Source: Gammaproteobacteria bacterium (GTDB lineage Bacteria; Pseudomonadota; Gammaproteobacteria; Ga0077536). From it: a stretch of 10,800 nt of DNA. Where the stretch lies: assembly GCA_030639105.1 (NCBI GenBank), contig DAOWDI010000182.1, positions 1 to 10,800 on the forward strand. The letters run 5' to 3'. Positions 1 to 7,026 of this stretch are shown here, piece after piece. The stretch's first letter is position 1. Every line of letters starts with the position of its first letter. Made by a program: the position numbers and the translations under genes. The notes below the pieces were generated by a model. That model was given only the letters and a program-made list of their open reading frames with translations, did not search any database and was not told the DNA's origin.

Positions 1-156
1 TAGTGGTAATCTTCCTCAGGGTACGGCGGGCAAACAAAACCTTGGACATTTGCCGCATACCGCAGTACGCCGATGACTGAGCTAGCAGAGCACGGTGGTG
101 GGTCGGCGTCGGAATAATTGCAACCCTGGTTTAATCAAACAGCCCCCTGTGCGCCA

Positions 157-1428
157 ATGTATCATCGACTCCTGGTAATTTTCTGCCTCATCCTCGCCGG
201 CGAGGCGGTCTTCGCTCTGCCCTTCCATGTGCCACGATTTTTCCGCGCAACGGTATTGGAGGTATTTGGGTTTTCGAATACGGATCTCGGCGATGTCTTT
301 GCCATCTACGGTATTACAGCGATGCTGGCATATTTCCCCGGCGGCATAATTGCGGATCGTTTCTCTCCGCATAGGCTCCTGGGCGTCTCCTTGATCGCCA
401 CGGCCGCGGGTGGACTGTATATGGCGACCATACCAGGGCTTGTCGGTATGTCGATCCTGTTCGCCTATTGGGGGGTGACGTCGATCCTGTTATTTTGGGC
501 GGCGCTCATCCGCAGCACCCGAGAATGGGGCGGCGAGGTGTTGCAGGGCCGAGCCTTCGGGATCCTGGACGGCGGACGTGGCCTCGTTGCCGCGGGACTC
601 GCAAGCATCGCGGTTATTATCTTCAAGACGGCGTTCGACGGTGAACTCGGGCCCGCGGACCCTACCGCGCGGCCCGCGGCGTTGGTTGCTGTGATCTATT
701 TCTATACCGCCATGACATTCGCGGCTGGGGTCGTTACGTGGTTGCTGGTACCGGATATGGGACGACCGCCCGGCGCGGCGCGCAGCAGCCCGGTGTCCAA
801 CATCCGCGAAGTGCTGCGACAAGATGTTGTCTGGATCCAGGCGTTGATCGTGATTTGCGCCTACTGCGGCTACAAAGGCCTAGACAATTATGCACTCTAT
901 GGTGTCGAGGTACTCGGTATGAACGAGGTGCAAGCAGCGAAATTTACCGCCGCAAGCGCCTATATCCGCCCCATCGCCGCCGTCGCCGCTGGTATTCTTG
1001 CCGATCGATTCAGTGCGGGCCGGCTGATGGCTGGCATCTTCCTGGTCCTATGCGCGAGCTATGGCTACCTCGGCTTCACCGCACCCCTACCTGGAGCCAA
1101 CGGCCTGCTATTCGCCACTATCTTCATCAGCTTCGCCGGTGTCTACGCCTTGCGCGGGGTGTACTTCGCCTTACTTCAGGAGACCCGGGTGCCGGCCAGC
1201 ATGACCGGCACTGCCGTCGGACTCATCTCGCTGGTCGGCTACACGCCCGATGTCTTTTTCGCAGCCGTCGGCGGGCGCCTGCTCGACAATTCGCCGGGCC
1301 TGCCCGGCCACCAGCATTATTTTATGCTGCTCGGCGCCATCATGGCACTCGGTATGGTTACCATAGGCATATTAATGCATCGCACCAAGCAAAGAAGGGA
1401 AACTGGACATCCGGCACTGGGCGATTGA
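157..1428 (+). CDS. Major facilitator superfamily transporter, substrate unknown
   Basis: Probable inner-membrane secondary transporter of 423 residues with about 12 hydrophobic segments in two halves, the usual MFS layout. The first helix follows the start directly. The MFS loop motif (Gly-Gly-Ile-Ile-Ala-Asp-Arg-Phe) lies at about residues 62-69 between helices 2 and 3. A second copy (Gly-Ile-Leu-Ala-Asp-Arg-Phe) lies at 279-285 between helices 8 and 9, as expected from the internal duplication of the fold. The start is the ATG at 157. The open frame extends up to a TTG at 118, directly after an in-frame TAA, but that would add 13 polar residues before helix 1. Neither start has a convincing Shine-Dalgarno sequence. 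The substrate cannot be read from the sequence. The next gene, a heme carrier, lies 240 bases downstream, too far to assume a shared function. Confidence 0.88.
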   Translation: MYHRLLVIFCLILAGEAVFALPFHVPRFFRATVLEVFGFSNTDLGDVFAIYGITAMLAYFPGGIIADRFSPHRLLGVSLIATAAGGLYMATIPGLVGMSILFAYWGVTSILLFWAALIRSTREWGGEVLQGRAFGILDGGRGLVAAGLASIAVIIFKTAFDGELGPADPTARPAALVAVIYFYTAMTFAAGVVTWLLVPDMGRPPGAARSSPVSNIREVLRQDVVWIQALIVICAYCGYKGLDNYALYGVEVLGMNEVQAAKFTAASAYIRPIAAVAAGILADRFSAGRLMAGIFLVLCASYGYLGFTAPLPGANGLLFATIFISFAGVYALRGVYFALLQETRVPASMTGTAVGLISLVGYTPDVFFAAVGGRLLDNSPGLPGHQHYFMLLGAIMALGMVTIGILMHRTKQRRETGHPALGD

Positions 1429-1584
1429 GCATCGCTTCGGGTCGCTGTTGAAAAAGGAGAATTCACGCCGACATAGGGAACGAGATAGCGCACATACTAC
1501 GTCTGCGGGTCCGAGCAGATGGACGAAATGTACCGGATGCCATCTCGGCGACTCATAGGCGGAGCGGTGCGCGCGAACACAAAC

Positions 1585-1590
1585 TATAAT
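1585..1590 (+). promoter_or_regulatory. Possible -10 element upstream of hutX
   Basis: A perfect TATAAT lies about 80 bases before the hutX start, inside the 240-base gap after the transporter gene. No recognisable -35 hexamer sits 16-18 bases upstream, so this is only a candidate promoter. The bases TATAATGAT that begin here resemble the first half of a Fur box (GATAATGAT), but the second half does not match. The rest of the gap, 1429-1668, shows no other gene or clear terminator. Confidence 0.3.
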
Positions 1591-1668
1591 GATCTATAAG
1601 CTGAGCAATGGCGTCGATCGAGTCGCTCTCGGTTCGAGGTTGCTTTGGCAACGGCAAGGAGAAACTAT

Positions 1669-2172
1669 TTGAGCTTGAACACACAGACCCGTCGTGCCGT
1701 CGAAGCTGCGCTCACGGAAAATCCAGGCGCTGTACTCGACTATATCGCCAAGGACTATGAGGTTTCAGGTACGGATGTGATTTCCTGCCTGCCTTCAGGC
1801 CAGGCCGAAACGATCAGCGGTGACCGTTTTGAAGAGGTGATGCTGGAAATCTCTCGGTGGGGTGAGATTACGTTTCTCGTCCATACCGATGATGTCATTC
1901 TGGAAGCCAAGGGCGCAGTACCTGAGGGCAAAAGCGAGGGCGGTTTCTACAACCTATACGGCAAGCCCATAGGCGGGCATCTCAAGGCCGAGAACTGCGG
2001 TTCCATCAGCTTTGTCTCGCGCCCTCTGTTCAATACGGACACCCATTCGGTGCAGTTCTATAACAAAAAGGGCGCTTGTATGTTCAAGGTCTACCTCGGT
2101 CGCGACAAAGAGCGGAATCTTATTCCCGAGCAGGTCGAGAGATTCAAGGCTTGCCGCGAACGGATGAAATAA
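1669..2172 (+). CDS. hutX: HutX/ChuX-family cytosolic heme carrier
   Basis: Heme-utilisation protein of 167 residues, the normal length for the ChuX/HutX family. Family members bind heme in the cytosol and are thought to hand it to degrading enzymes. Recognisable family stretches are the short N-terminal helical part (residues 5-45, including Asn-Pro-Gly and Leu-Pro) and the core around residues 65-108 with Phe-Leu-Val-His and Gly-Gly-His-Leu. The C-terminal run Met-Phe-Lys-Val-Tyr-Leu-Gly-Arg-Asp is at 138-146. His72 and His104 fall where the family's paired histidines are expected; Tyr94 and Tyr97 are further possible heme ligands. The start is TTG at 1669, chosen because AAGGAG at 1656-1661 sits 7 bases upstream; the TTG at 1645 has no such site. 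No TonB receptor, heme ABC transporter or heme oxygenase is in the window, so its heme source is not visible. Confidence 0.88.
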   Translation: MSLNTQTRRAVEAALTENPGAVLDYIAKDYEVSGTDVISCLPSGQAETISGDRFEEVMLEISRWGEITFLVHTDDVILEAKGAVPEGKSEGGFYNLYGKPIGGHLKAENCGSISFVSRPLFNTDTHSVQFYNKKGACMFKVYLGRDKERNLIPEQVERFKACRERMK

Positions 2173-2266
2173 AGCCAAGCGTCAGCTTCTGAGTCGGCGG
2201 TTTTAGGGCAGCCCAGTTCGAGGGTTTCACGACCTTGCAGGCCAGACAAACCGAAAAGCACAAGCC

Positions 2267-3151
2267 ATGACAATCCCCCATCTATTTTGCTTCGGGCTAG
2301 GTTATAGCGGACAAGCCCTTGCCCGAACACTATTGGCAATGGGCTGGCGGGTGTCCGGCACCTGGCGTTCCGTGGGGAAAGCTGCTTCACTTGGTGAACA
2401 GGGAATCAATGCGTTCATTTTTGACGGTGAGCAAGCGTTCGACGACGCCGCCTCACGGATGGCGGGTGTAACACACATCCTGAGCTCTATCCCACCTGAT
2501 ACTCTTGATCCAGTGTTGGGAAATCGTCGGGCCGATATCGAAACGGCCGCGTGCAATCTACAATGGTTAGGTTACCTGTCAACTATCGGGGTTTATGGCG
2601 ACTGCAAAGGCGCGTGGATAGATGAGACAACGCCGGTTGCTCCCCTAAGTATTGGCGGTCGTCAGCGCGTTGATGCGGAGAACCAGTGGATTGAGTTCGG
2701 TGGAAGGATAGGTGTGCCGACACGCCTTTTCCGCCTTCCCGGTATTTACGGCCCTGGCGGGCGAAGTCAGATAGATGCGTTGCGCACTGGGCGGGCTCGT
2801 CGCATTGTGAAAGATGCTCAGGTCTTCAACCGCATTCATGTGGACGACCTGGTCGCTGTCCTGGTTGCCTCGATGACGAGGCCTAATACAGGTGCAGGAC
2901 GGATTTACAATGTCTGTGACCATGAGCCCGCACCGGCACACGATGTTGTGACTTTTGCCGCGCAGTTGCTTGGTATAGAGCCGCCACAGATTGTGATGTT
3001 CAAGGATGCCAAGCTTTCGCCGTTTGCGGCGCACTTCTACGGTGAATGTAAACGCGTGCGTAACCAGCGCATAACGCATGAGTTAGGTGTTACATTACAG
3101 TATCCGACATACCGCGAAGGCTTGCGGGCCATTGCTGAGATGAGACTATAA
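2267..3151 (+). CDS. YeeZ-like NAD(P)-binding SDR/epimerase-family protein
   Basis: Soluble protein of 294 residues related to the E. coli YeeZ group of extended short-chain dehydrogenase/reductase proteins, annotated as putative epimerases with no settled reaction. The N-terminus has a Rossmann nucleotide-binding turn, Gly10-Leu-Gly-Tyr-Ser-Gly15. A Ser-Ser-Ile-Pro-Pro run follows at 73-77. The active-site strand Tyr-Leu-Ser-Thr-Ile-Gly-Val-Tyr-Gly is at 103-111, then a substrate-side segment Leu-Pro-Gly-Ile-Tyr-Gly-Pro at 157-163 and Ile-His-Val-Asp-Asp-Leu at 190-195. The usual Tyr-x-x-x-Lys catalytic pair is not obvious: Tyr110 is present, but the lysine position further on is not conserved. 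The ATG at 2267 has no strong ribosome binding site. The panD gene begins 9 bases after its stop, so the two are probably co-transcribed. A metabolic link to pantothenate is not established. Confidence 0.8.
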   Translation: MTIPHLFCFGLGYSGQALARTLLAMGWRVSGTWRSVGKAASLGEQGINAFIFDGEQAFDDAASRMAGVTHILSSIPPDTLDPVLGNRRADIETAACNLQWLGYLSTIGVYGDCKGAWIDETTPVAPLSIGGRQRVDAENQWIEFGGRIGVPTRLFRLPGIYGPGGRSQIDALRTGRARRIVKDAQVFNRIHVDDLVAVLVASMTRPNTGAGRIYNVCDHEPAPAHDVVTFAAQLLGIEPPQIVMFKDAKLSPFAAHFYGECKRVRNQRITHELGVTLQYPTYREGLRAIAEMRL

Positions 3152-3160
3152 CTGGCTGGG

Positions 3161-3568
3161 ATGGTGGATTCTTATAGAAAAGTACTCGGCGGGAAGATAC
3201 ACCGGGCGACTGTGACGCACGCGGACATCAATTACGAAGGCAGCCTTACTATCCCGCCGGATTTAATGGCGGCGTGCGGCATCGTTGCTTATGAATCTGT
3301 CCACGTTTGGGATGTGAGCAACGGTAGTAGATTCGAGACCTATGCAATGATCGGATGTGCGGGATCCCGAGACATCTGTGTGAATGGCGCCGCGGCGCAC
3401 TTGGCTACGCCAGGCGATCTGATCATCATCGCCTATTTCAAGACTATTCACGAACGGGAGCTTCAGCACCACGAACCACATCTCATCTTTGTTGATGCGG
3501 AAAATCGGATGATCTCGATGCGAGGTGAATTGGCGGGGCCGCAACGGTTTGGCATAATCGACCAATAA
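3161..3568 (+). CDS. panD: Aspartate 1-decarboxylase (pyruvoyl enzyme)
   Basis: Converts L-aspartate to beta-alanine, the precursor used for pantothenate and coenzyme A, in the cytosol. The 135-residue product is close to the E. coli enzyme with three extra residues at the N-terminus. The self-cleavage site Tyr-Glu-Gly27-Ser28 is intact (Gly24-Ser25 in E. coli); Ser28 would become the pyruvoyl group. Matching active-site residues are Lys12, Arg57, Thr60 and Tyr61 (Lys9, Arg54, Thr57 and Tyr58 in E. coli). The conserved Val-Asn-Gly-Ala-Ala-Ala-His run follows at about 94-100. The gene starts 9 bases after the SDR gene, with only a weak GGG upstream, so translation may be coupled. Other pantothenate genes (panB, panC) are not in the window. 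It converges with the response-regulator gene across a 64-base gap without a clear terminator. Confidence 0.95.
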   Translation: MVDSYRKVLGGKIHRATVTHADINYEGSLTIPPDLMAACGIVAYESVHVWDVSNGSRFETYAMIGCAGSRDICVNGAAAHLATPGDLIIIAYFKTIHERELQHHEPHLIFVDAENRMISMRGELAGPQRFGIIDQ

Positions 3569-3632
3569 TCCGCGTACCCTCGGTGATCAATACGTCGCAC
3601 CCCGAGAATGCTCCCGCTTGTGCCAATATGGC

Positions 3633-4322
3633 TCAGGAAGTGATGTGTTCGAGCCGGTATCCGTGCTGATAGATCGAGGACAGTTTCCAGCCCATCTCGG
3701 GGGCGATCGATAATTTCGTCCGGATCCGGCTGACGTGCGTATCGACCGTGCGCGTATTGATATCCGGATTACGTCCCCACACGCTCTCGAGGATATGAGC
3801 GCGGGACAGGATCCGCCCGATATTGCGAAACAGAAAAACGATCAACTCATATTCTTTCTGCGTAACCTCTATGCGCGTGCCGTCACGCTTCACCTCGTGG
3901 TTTCCCAGATCGATTGCAAATGGCTCGTATTCGATCACGCTTTGGGATTCGTCAATGGGTGATGCCCGGCGTACGACCGCTGATATTCGGGCCAAGAGTT
4001 CCCGCTGTTTCGCCGGCTTTACGATGTAGTCGTCCGCGCCCTGTTCAAGTGCGCGCACGATGTCGTTTTCGTCATCTTTAACGGTGACAAATATGATCGG
4101 TATCGGCCGATCGAAATTTTCTCGCACCCAACGCAGAATTTCATAGCCGTCCATGTCCGGCACCATCCAATCGAGGATAAGCACATCATAGCTGTCGTGT
4201 TTGATGTTCCTGGTAAACAGTTTGCCGGAGGCAAACTGTTCGCAGCTGTGCCCGCTCGATTTGAGCCATTCCACGAATAGCGCAGCCTGGTCGAGATCAT
4301 CTTCGAGTAGTGCGATCCGCAA
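3633..4322 (-). CDS. OmpR/PhoB-type DNA-binding response regulator, orphan
   Basis: Two-component transcription regulator of 229 residues. The receiver domain (residues 1-120) has the acidic pair Asp8-Asp9, phospho-acceptor Asp51, Thr80, Tyr99 and Lys102-Pro103, so the full phosphorylation site is intact. The C-terminal winged-helix domain (about 130-226) shows the OmpR-family recognition-helix run Arg-Thr-Val-Asp-Thr-His-Val-Ser-Arg-Ile-Arg, and ends with the usual Tyr-Gln-His-Gly-Tyr-Arg-Leu hairpin. The start is a TTG at 4320-4322, supported by a purine-rich GGGGGGA on the minus strand about 6 bases upstream; no better ATG lies close by. No sensor kinase is adjacent. The upstream neighbour on the same strand, cysG, is 253 bases away. 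Its signal and target genes cannot be inferred from this window. Confidence 0.92.
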   Translation of the reverse strand: MRIALLEDDLDQAALFVEWLKSSGHSCEQFASGKLFTRNIKHDSYDVLILDWMVPDMDGYEILRWVRENFDRPIPIIFVTVKDDENDIVRALEQGADDYIVKPAKQRELLARISAVVRRASPIDESQSVIEYEPFAIDLGNHEVKRDGTRIEVTQKEYELIVFLFRNIGRILSRAHILESVWGRNPDINTRTVDTHVSRIRTKLSIAPEMGWKLSSIYQHGYRLEHITS

Positions 4323-4460
4323 GGCGATTCCCCCCGATTAATAGTCAGTTGTTGCGGCCTATCCTGCAGATCCTTTAGCGACACAACCGACTCTCCCGCT
4401 TGAATAATAGCTTAATAGACAACGGACTGCTAATTCGTTGATTTGCCCGGTGTCGTTTTG

Positions 4461-4482
4461 GCCCCGCGGGGCACGATCGTGC
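4461..4482. repeat. Two fused perfect 12-base palindromes
   Basis: GCCCCGCGGGGC at 4461-4472 and GCACGATCGTGC at 4471-4482 are each perfectly self-complementary and share the central GC. They lie in the 253-base gap between the response-regulator start and the cysG stop. Neither strand has a T-run following the GC-rich arm (the minus strand continues CAAAACG), so this does not look like an intrinsic terminator. It could be a dimeric regulator site or an RNA hairpin. The rest of the gap 4323-4575 holds only the short open frame at 4511. Confidence 0.5.
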
Positions 4483-4510
4483 GATTAGCCCCATCGAGAC
4501 GGAGGAGGCG

Positions 4511-4603
4511 ATGGCAATACGAGTGGAAAAAGATGCTGCTGAGTGGCGCGAGGTCCGGTCAGCCGCTTTGAGGCTTCAGCCGCGGCGCGGCGCCGAGGAT
4601 TGA
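4511..4603 (+). CDS. Possible 30-residue small protein
   Basis: An ATG preceded 2 bases away by GGAGGAGG (4501-4508, extending to GGAGGAGGCG) opens a 30-codon frame ending in TGA at 4601-4603. The predicted peptide begins Met-Ala-Ile-Arg-Val-Glu-Lys and is rich in Arg, Glu and Ala, with no membrane segment or recognised motif. Its last 28 bases overlap the 3' end of cysG on the other strand. The Shine-Dalgarno match is strong but set close to the ATG, and no promoter is evident. It may be chance; I do not recognise a family. Confidence 0.2.
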   Translation: MAIRVEKDAAEWREVRSAALRLQPRRGAED

Positions 4604-6024
4604 GGAGGCGGTTGCCTGGCGTTCGTTTCCCTCCAGGCCAAACGGTCACGTAGTTTGACGACTTCGCCAACAATGATGATTGCCGGGGCCGCGTAAGCTT
4701 CGTTCTTGGCCGCGACGGGGAGATCGGCGATGGTCGAGACCAATACCCTTTGGCCGGGCATCGTTCCGCGTTCGATGATCGCCGCCGGCATCTCACCAGA
4801 CATTCCGTGGGCGACCAATTGTGCGCAGAGTTCATCGATGCCGTGCATCCCCATGTAGATTGCGATGGTCTGCTGCGGCTTCACGAGTACGTCCCACGGC
4901 AGGGTGGTTGTTCCGTCTTTCTGATGCCCGGTGACGAATAAGCATTGCTGCGCGAAATCTCGATGCGTAAGCGGGATCCCGGCGTAGGCGGCACAGCCGC
5001 TGGCAGCGGTAATTCCCGGGACGATCTGAAAATTGATCCCGTTGGCCGCGAGGGTGTCTATTTCCTCCCCACCGCGGCCAAATAGGAATGGATCCCCACC
5101 TTTGAGTCTGATGACGCGTTTCCCCGCTCGGCTTAGCCGCACCAACAGGGTGTTTATCTCGACCTGGTCGAGGGCATGACGATCGCGCTGTTTACCGACG
5201 AAGACCCGCTCGGCATCTTTGCGGCACAGGTCGACGATTTGCGGCGCCACCAGTCGGTCGTACACGACGACTTCAGCCTGCTGCATTAAACGCAGCGCGC
5301 GAAAGGTCAATAAATCGGGGTCTCCCGGTCCGCCACCAACGAGGTAGACCTCTCCGCTCGGCGCGCCCCGGTCGGTTCCGGCAAGGAGCTTTTCCAATTC
5401 CTCCACGGCCGCCTGGTCCTTTCCTTCAAACATCCGTTCGGCCACGGAGCCCGTGGCGGCCTGCTCCCAGAATCGGCGACGGGCGATCCCGTGTGGGAGT
5501 TTTTCGCGTACGGTTCCGCGAAAATCATGCATCAAATCGGCAAGTCGGCCGTAGGATGCGGGGATTATGGTCTCTAATTTCGTCCGCAGGATGCGCGCGA
5601 GAACCGGTGCGGCACCGCCAGTCGATACCGCGATCACGACCGGAGAGCGGTCGACGATAGACGGCATGATAAAGCTGCATAACGCGGGGTTGTCGACCAC
5701 ATTCACTGGAATTCGGCAACGGCGCGCATCATCCGCGATGCATTTGTTAAGCGCATGATCTCCCGTTGCCGCGATGACTAATGAGGGCGAATTCATATCG
5801 GTCGGGATATAGCCCCGCAATTCGAGCTTGATATCGCCGGCAGCAGCCATGGCGGCGACGGCTGTGCACGCAGTTTTGCTCACAACCACGACGCCGGCCT
5901 TGGCTTTGAGCAGTGTCTCGATCTTGCGGTGCGCAACCTCGCCAGCCCCGACGACCAGGCACTGGGAACGCGTCAAGTCGATGAATATCGGTAGGTAATT
6001 CATGCTCCTGTAGGTCTCATTCAT
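4576..6024 (-). CDS. cysG: Siroheme synthase, trifunctional
   Basis: Makes siroheme, the cofactor of sulfite and nitrite reductases, from uroporphyrinogen III. The 482-residue fusion has both expected parts. The N-terminal precorrin-2 dehydrogenase/ferrochelatase has the NAD-binding Val-Gly-Ala-Gly-Glu-Val at 25-30 and Asp111, equivalent to catalytic Asp104 of E. coli CysG. The C-terminal uroporphyrinogen methyltransferase begins at about 225 with Val-Gly-Gly-Gly-Pro-Gly-Asp, and has Asp256, Lys278, Leu-Lys-Gly-Gly-Asp-Pro at 307-312, Val-Pro-Gly-Ile-Thr-Ala at 335-340 and Met391. The residue matching E. coli Ser128 is Thr135. A Pro- and Arg-containing tail extends beyond the E. coli end. The start is uncertain: the ATG at 6001-6003 aligns with the family start (Met-Asn-Tyr-Leu-Pro-Ile-Phe), but its AGGAG lies only 1 base upstream. 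The ATG at 6022-6024 adds 7 residues. No cys or nir genes are adjacent. Confidence 0.95.
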   Translation of the reverse strand: MNETYRSMNYLPIFIDLTRSQCLVVGAGEVAHRKIETLLKAKAGVVVVSKTACTAVAAMAAAGDIKLELRGYIPTDMNSPSLVIAATGDHALNKCIADDARRCRIPVNVVDNPALCSFIMPSIVDRSPVVIAVSTGGAAPVLARILRTKLETIIPASYGRLADLMHDFRGTVREKLPHGIARRRFWEQAATGSVAERMFEGKDQAAVEELEKLLAGTDRGAPSGEVYLVGGGPGDPDLLTFRALRLMQQAEVVVYDRLVAPQIVDLCRKDAERVFVGKQRDRHALDQVEINTLLVRLSRAGKRVIRLKGGDPFLFGRGGEEIDTLAANGINFQIVPGITAASGCAAYAGIPLTHRDFAQQCLFVTGHQKDGTTTLPWDVLVKPQQTIAIYMGMHGIDELCAQLVAHGMSGEMPAAIIERGTMPGQRVLVSTIADLPVAAKNEAYAAPAIIIVGEVVKLRDRLAWRETNARQPPPQSSAPRRG

Positions 6025-6130
6025 ATCTTTCTAACGGGGTCATCCTAACAACTGCTCCGGCGCGGGTCGCCCCGTCTTGACCGCGGACGCCAAACAGCCG
6101 TGGCGGCGGGTGTGCTCTGATTCGGTGCCC

Positions 6131-6158
6131 TAAAGTTTTGGTGTGGATTTTCCGATAT
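6131..6158 (+). promoter_or_regulatory. Putative sigma-28 (FliA) flagellar promoter for pomA
   Basis: TAAAGTTT at 6131-6138 is a perfect match to the sigma-28 -35 element. It is followed by TCCGATAT at 6151-6158, matching six of eight bases of the GCCGATAA -10 element. The spacer between TAAA and the -10 is 16 bases against the usual 15. It lies about 100 bases before the pomA start in the 229-base gap 6025-6253, the right place for a late flagellar gene. Nothing else recognisable fills this gap. Confidence 0.6.
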
Positions 6159-6253
6159 GGATATCGCTGATGGGTCGCTGGCTACGGGCGTCGTACTCGG
6201 TCCCAAAAACCGATAAATAGTTCAATAACAACAGTGAGTTAAAAGGAGTAGAC

Positions 6254-7015
6254 GTGGATCTGGCTACGCTGCTGGGACTGCTTTGCGCATTCGGTATCGT
6301 GCTCTCGGCGATTGTGCTCGGCGGCAGCGCGACGATGTTTCTAAACGCCCCGGGACTGTTGATCGTCGTCGGCGGCACGGTCGGTGCGGTCATGATGAAA
6401 TTCACTCTCGCGCAGTTTCTCGGGGCATTCAAGGTCGCCCTGAAGGCGTTTTTGAATAAACTCGATAAACCAGAGGATCTTATCGAGCAGACCGTCGATA
6501 TGGCAAATGAAGCGCGAAAGGGCGGCTTACTCGCACTCGAAGGCAAGCAAACCGAAAATGTGTTTCTTGCCAAGGGCATTCAACTCATGGTCGATGGCCA
6601 CGAGCCGGAGGTCGTACGCCAAACCCTCATGACCGACATGCATTCCACCTTGGAACGGCATGAAGTGGGCAAGAGAATCTTCAAGTCCATCGGCGAGACT
6701 GCTCCCGCCATGGGCATGATCGGTACGCTGATCGGTCTTGTCCAGATGCTATCCAACATGAGCGACCCCAAGTCGATCGGTCCCGCAATGGCCATAGCCC
6801 TGTTAACGACGCTGTACGGCGCAATGATCGCCAACATCTTTGCCTTGCCAATTGCCGGTAAGCTTGCGCTTCGCTCCGGAGAAGAGCGCATGATTAAGTC
6901 CATGATCATCGATAGTCTCGGCGGCATTCAGGAAGGTCGCAATCCGCGAGTTATCGAGGAGATCCTTAAAACCTATCTTCCGAGTTCAAAACGCGGTTCG
7001 GACAACGGCAAGTAG
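6254..7015 (+). CDS. pomA: Flagellar stator protein PomA (MotA family, Na+ type)
   Basis: Inner-membrane stator subunit that, with PomB, forms the ion channel driving flagellar rotation. The 253-residue product has helices 1 and 2 at about 4-24 and 33-50, then a cytoplasmic loop with the rotor-contacting charges Arg88, Lys89 and Glu96, at the same numbering as in Vibrio PomA. Helix 3 contains the signature Pro-Ala-Met-Gly-Met-Ile-Gly-Thr-Leu at 151-159, and helix 4 spans about 177-200. The start Met-Asp-Leu-Ala-Thr-Leu-Leu-Gly-Leu also matches Vibrio PomA. The overall similarity to PomA rather than E. coli MotA suggests sodium coupling (inference). The GTG start at 6254 is set by AAAAGGAG at 6241-6248, 5 bases upstream. 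The gene is first in a pomA-pomB-PilZ unit, behind a likely sigma-28 promoter. Confidence 0.95.
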   Translation: MDLATLLGLLCAFGIVLSAIVLGGSATMFLNAPGLLIVVGGTVGAVMMKFTLAQFLGAFKVALKAFLNKLDKPEDLIEQTVDMANEARKGGLLALEGKQTENVFLAKGIQLMVDGHEPEVVRQTLMTDMHSTLERHEVGKRIFKSIGETAPAMGMIGTLIGLVQMLSNMSDPKSIGPAMAIALLTTLYGAMIANIFALPIAGKLALRSGEERMIKSMIIDSLGGIQEGRNPRVIEEILKTYLPSSKRGSDNGK

Positions 7016-7026
7016 CGCCGGTTGCG

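Noticed and set aside
3..80. Possible C-terminal end of an upstream plus-strand gene (25 codons ending in TGA at 78-80).
   Set aside because: Hydrophobic then basic residues look plausible for a membrane-protein tail, but 25 open codons at a window edge are expected by chance and no family is recognisable.
738..1451. Long Arg-rich open frame (237 codons) overlapping the transporter gene.
   Set aside because: Composition is typical of a shifted reading of a GC-rich gene, with no recognisable domain; the transporter frame is clearly the coding one.
3579..3606. Imperfect inverted repeat (CTCGG...CCGAG) between panD and the response regulator as a terminator.
   Set aside because: Short stem, loop of about 18 bases and no T-run on either strand.
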